From the NCBI GenBank assembly GCA_003344405.1, contig NOWV01000099.1, forward strand, positions 1-64,000: a DNA stretch of 64,000 bases. The letters run 5' to 3'. Below are positions 63,401 to 64,000 of the stretch, piece after piece. The position numbers were made by a program, and so were the translations under genes. Position 1 is the stretch's first letter. Every line of letters starts with the position of its first letter. The DNA is from Trichoplax sp. H2. Taxonomy: Eukaryota; Placozoa; Uniplacotomia; Trichoplacea. The notes beneath the pieces were generated by a model. It ran no database searches. It was not told where the DNA came from and saw only the letters and a program-made list of their open reading frames with translations.

Positions 63401-64000
63401 TCTCCATTACAAAGAGGAAGAGTTTCATCGAGAGCCGACTCCGAAAACATTAGAGACATTGATAGGGTACAATCTTTAACGGCTAATATTTATTGTTGAA
63501 TGTTGTTTTTTGTAATTAACGGCAAACATTTTATTTGTAGTATCAATAATAAATTACAACAGCCGGAAGCTGCCGCTGGAGTCTTAGAATATGCGATGAA
63601 AAATATGGGTGCAATGGTATAACCTTTAACTTATCTAAATCATACTATCTATAGTCCGTAAAGTATTCGTAAATTATGTTGAATTTGATACACTTCTTCT
63701 GTTTGTAGTCGGTAGAAGAAACTTGGTATGAAGAGTTAAATGAATGGAATAAGGCATTAGATGTTTATCAGAAAAAGCAGGAGCAGGGTAGCGATGATAT
63801 TTCAATTACACTTGGGCACATGAGGTGCCTAGAAGCTCTTGGTGAATGGTACGCTAGTATCTGCTAACTTAATCTGATCGTTTTCTTCAATGTCATCTAT
63901 ACGGCAATGAGAAAATTACTTTTGTTTGCATATTTTAGGGGACAGTTATATAATATAGCATCTGAACGTTGGTCTATTGTCGATGATGAAACCAAACAAA
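54480..64000 (+). CDS. MTOR: Serine/threonine kinase mTOR, N-terminal part (runs off the window)
   Basis: Thirty-eight exons, about 1,485 residues: 54480-54690, 55256-55491, 55591-55692, 56163-56261, 56346-56489, 56586-56837, 57062-57177, 57289-57334, 57470-57603, 57677-57805, 58258-58421, 58522-58587, 58667-58785, 58922-59024, 59118-59224, 59303-59401, 59501-59707, 59798-59896, 59972-60012, 60294-60387, 60465-60606, 60742-60881, 60981-61037, 61121-61174, 61262-61348, 61540-61626, 61713-61793, 61895-62013, 62117-62309, 62391-62453, 62547-62690, 62786-62928, 63001-63058, 63150-63254, 63330-63466, 63541-63616, 63709-63848 and 63939-64000+. These cover the HEAT-repeat solenoid and the first part of the FAT domain. 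Landmarks are F-E-L-V-S-S-S-D (exon 1), [11 protein letters not shown] (2), [15 protein letters not shown] (21), [16 protein letters not shown] (28), L-N-L-A-E-F-M-E-H (34) and [12 protein letters not shown] (36). FRB and kinase domains lie beyond the edge. mTOR is the growth-controlling kinase of TORC1 and TORC2. The intron at 59025-59117 is stop-free and in frame. Confidence 0.96.

Overview
This window is nuclear DNA from an animal. It is AT-rich. Coding sequence is split into many short exons (about 40-850 bases), mostly separated by 60-500 base GT-AG introns, and intergenic spaces are short. The gene set includes a lysyl hydroxylase for collagen, espin, NEURL4, an outer dynein arm docking protein and mTOR. 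That points to a ciliated early-branching metazoan. The compact style and GTAC-rich intergenic DNA suggest a placozoan such as Trichoplax or Hoilungia, but this is an inference and no species marker was tested. There are two 20-base N gaps, both beside duplicated sequence, so parts of 38.6-44.2 kb probably reflect assembly of two haplotypes.

Layout. 1-1.35 kb: non-coding, with a hairpin and clusters of a GTACA pentamer. 1.35-5.4 kb (+): ODAD1/CCDC63-type outer dynein arm docking coiled-coil protein, 16 exons. 6.8-12.8 kb (-): espin-type actin bundler, 10 exons. 14.4-22.1 kb (-): NEURL4, 20 exons, five visible NHR domains and one GC-AG intron. 22.2-23.2 kb: decamer array, minisatellite and more pentamer sequence. 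25.1-29.0 kb (-): peroxisomal-type alanine-glyoxylate aminotransferase AGXT, 11 exons. 29.9-44.6 kb: a tandem family of 10-helix transporters of the CRT-like (chloroquine-resistance-transporter-like) branch of the drug/metabolite transporter superfamily. It has two complete copies on the minus strand, a broken copy seen twice, and one complete copy on the plus strand. 46.6-52.5 kb (+): procollagen-lysine hydroxylase/glycosyltransferase (PLOD), 22 exons. 54.5 kb to the window end (+): the first 38 exons (about 1,485 residues) of mTOR, running off the edge.

The genes do not form one pathway. They are ordinary single-copy metazoan housekeeping, cytoskeletal and matrix genes, apart from the transporter array. 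All exon models were made by eye from homology, splice signals and reading phase. For each intact gene listed, summed exon lengths give one uninterrupted frame.

The strongest unexplained signals are: dense strand-switching (GTACA)n/(TGTAC)n clusters placed just 5' of several genes; the animal CRT-like array; a probable polymorphic solo LTR between two copies of one locus; a 140-base foldback at 53.4 kb; and a stop-free 93-base intron in mTOR.
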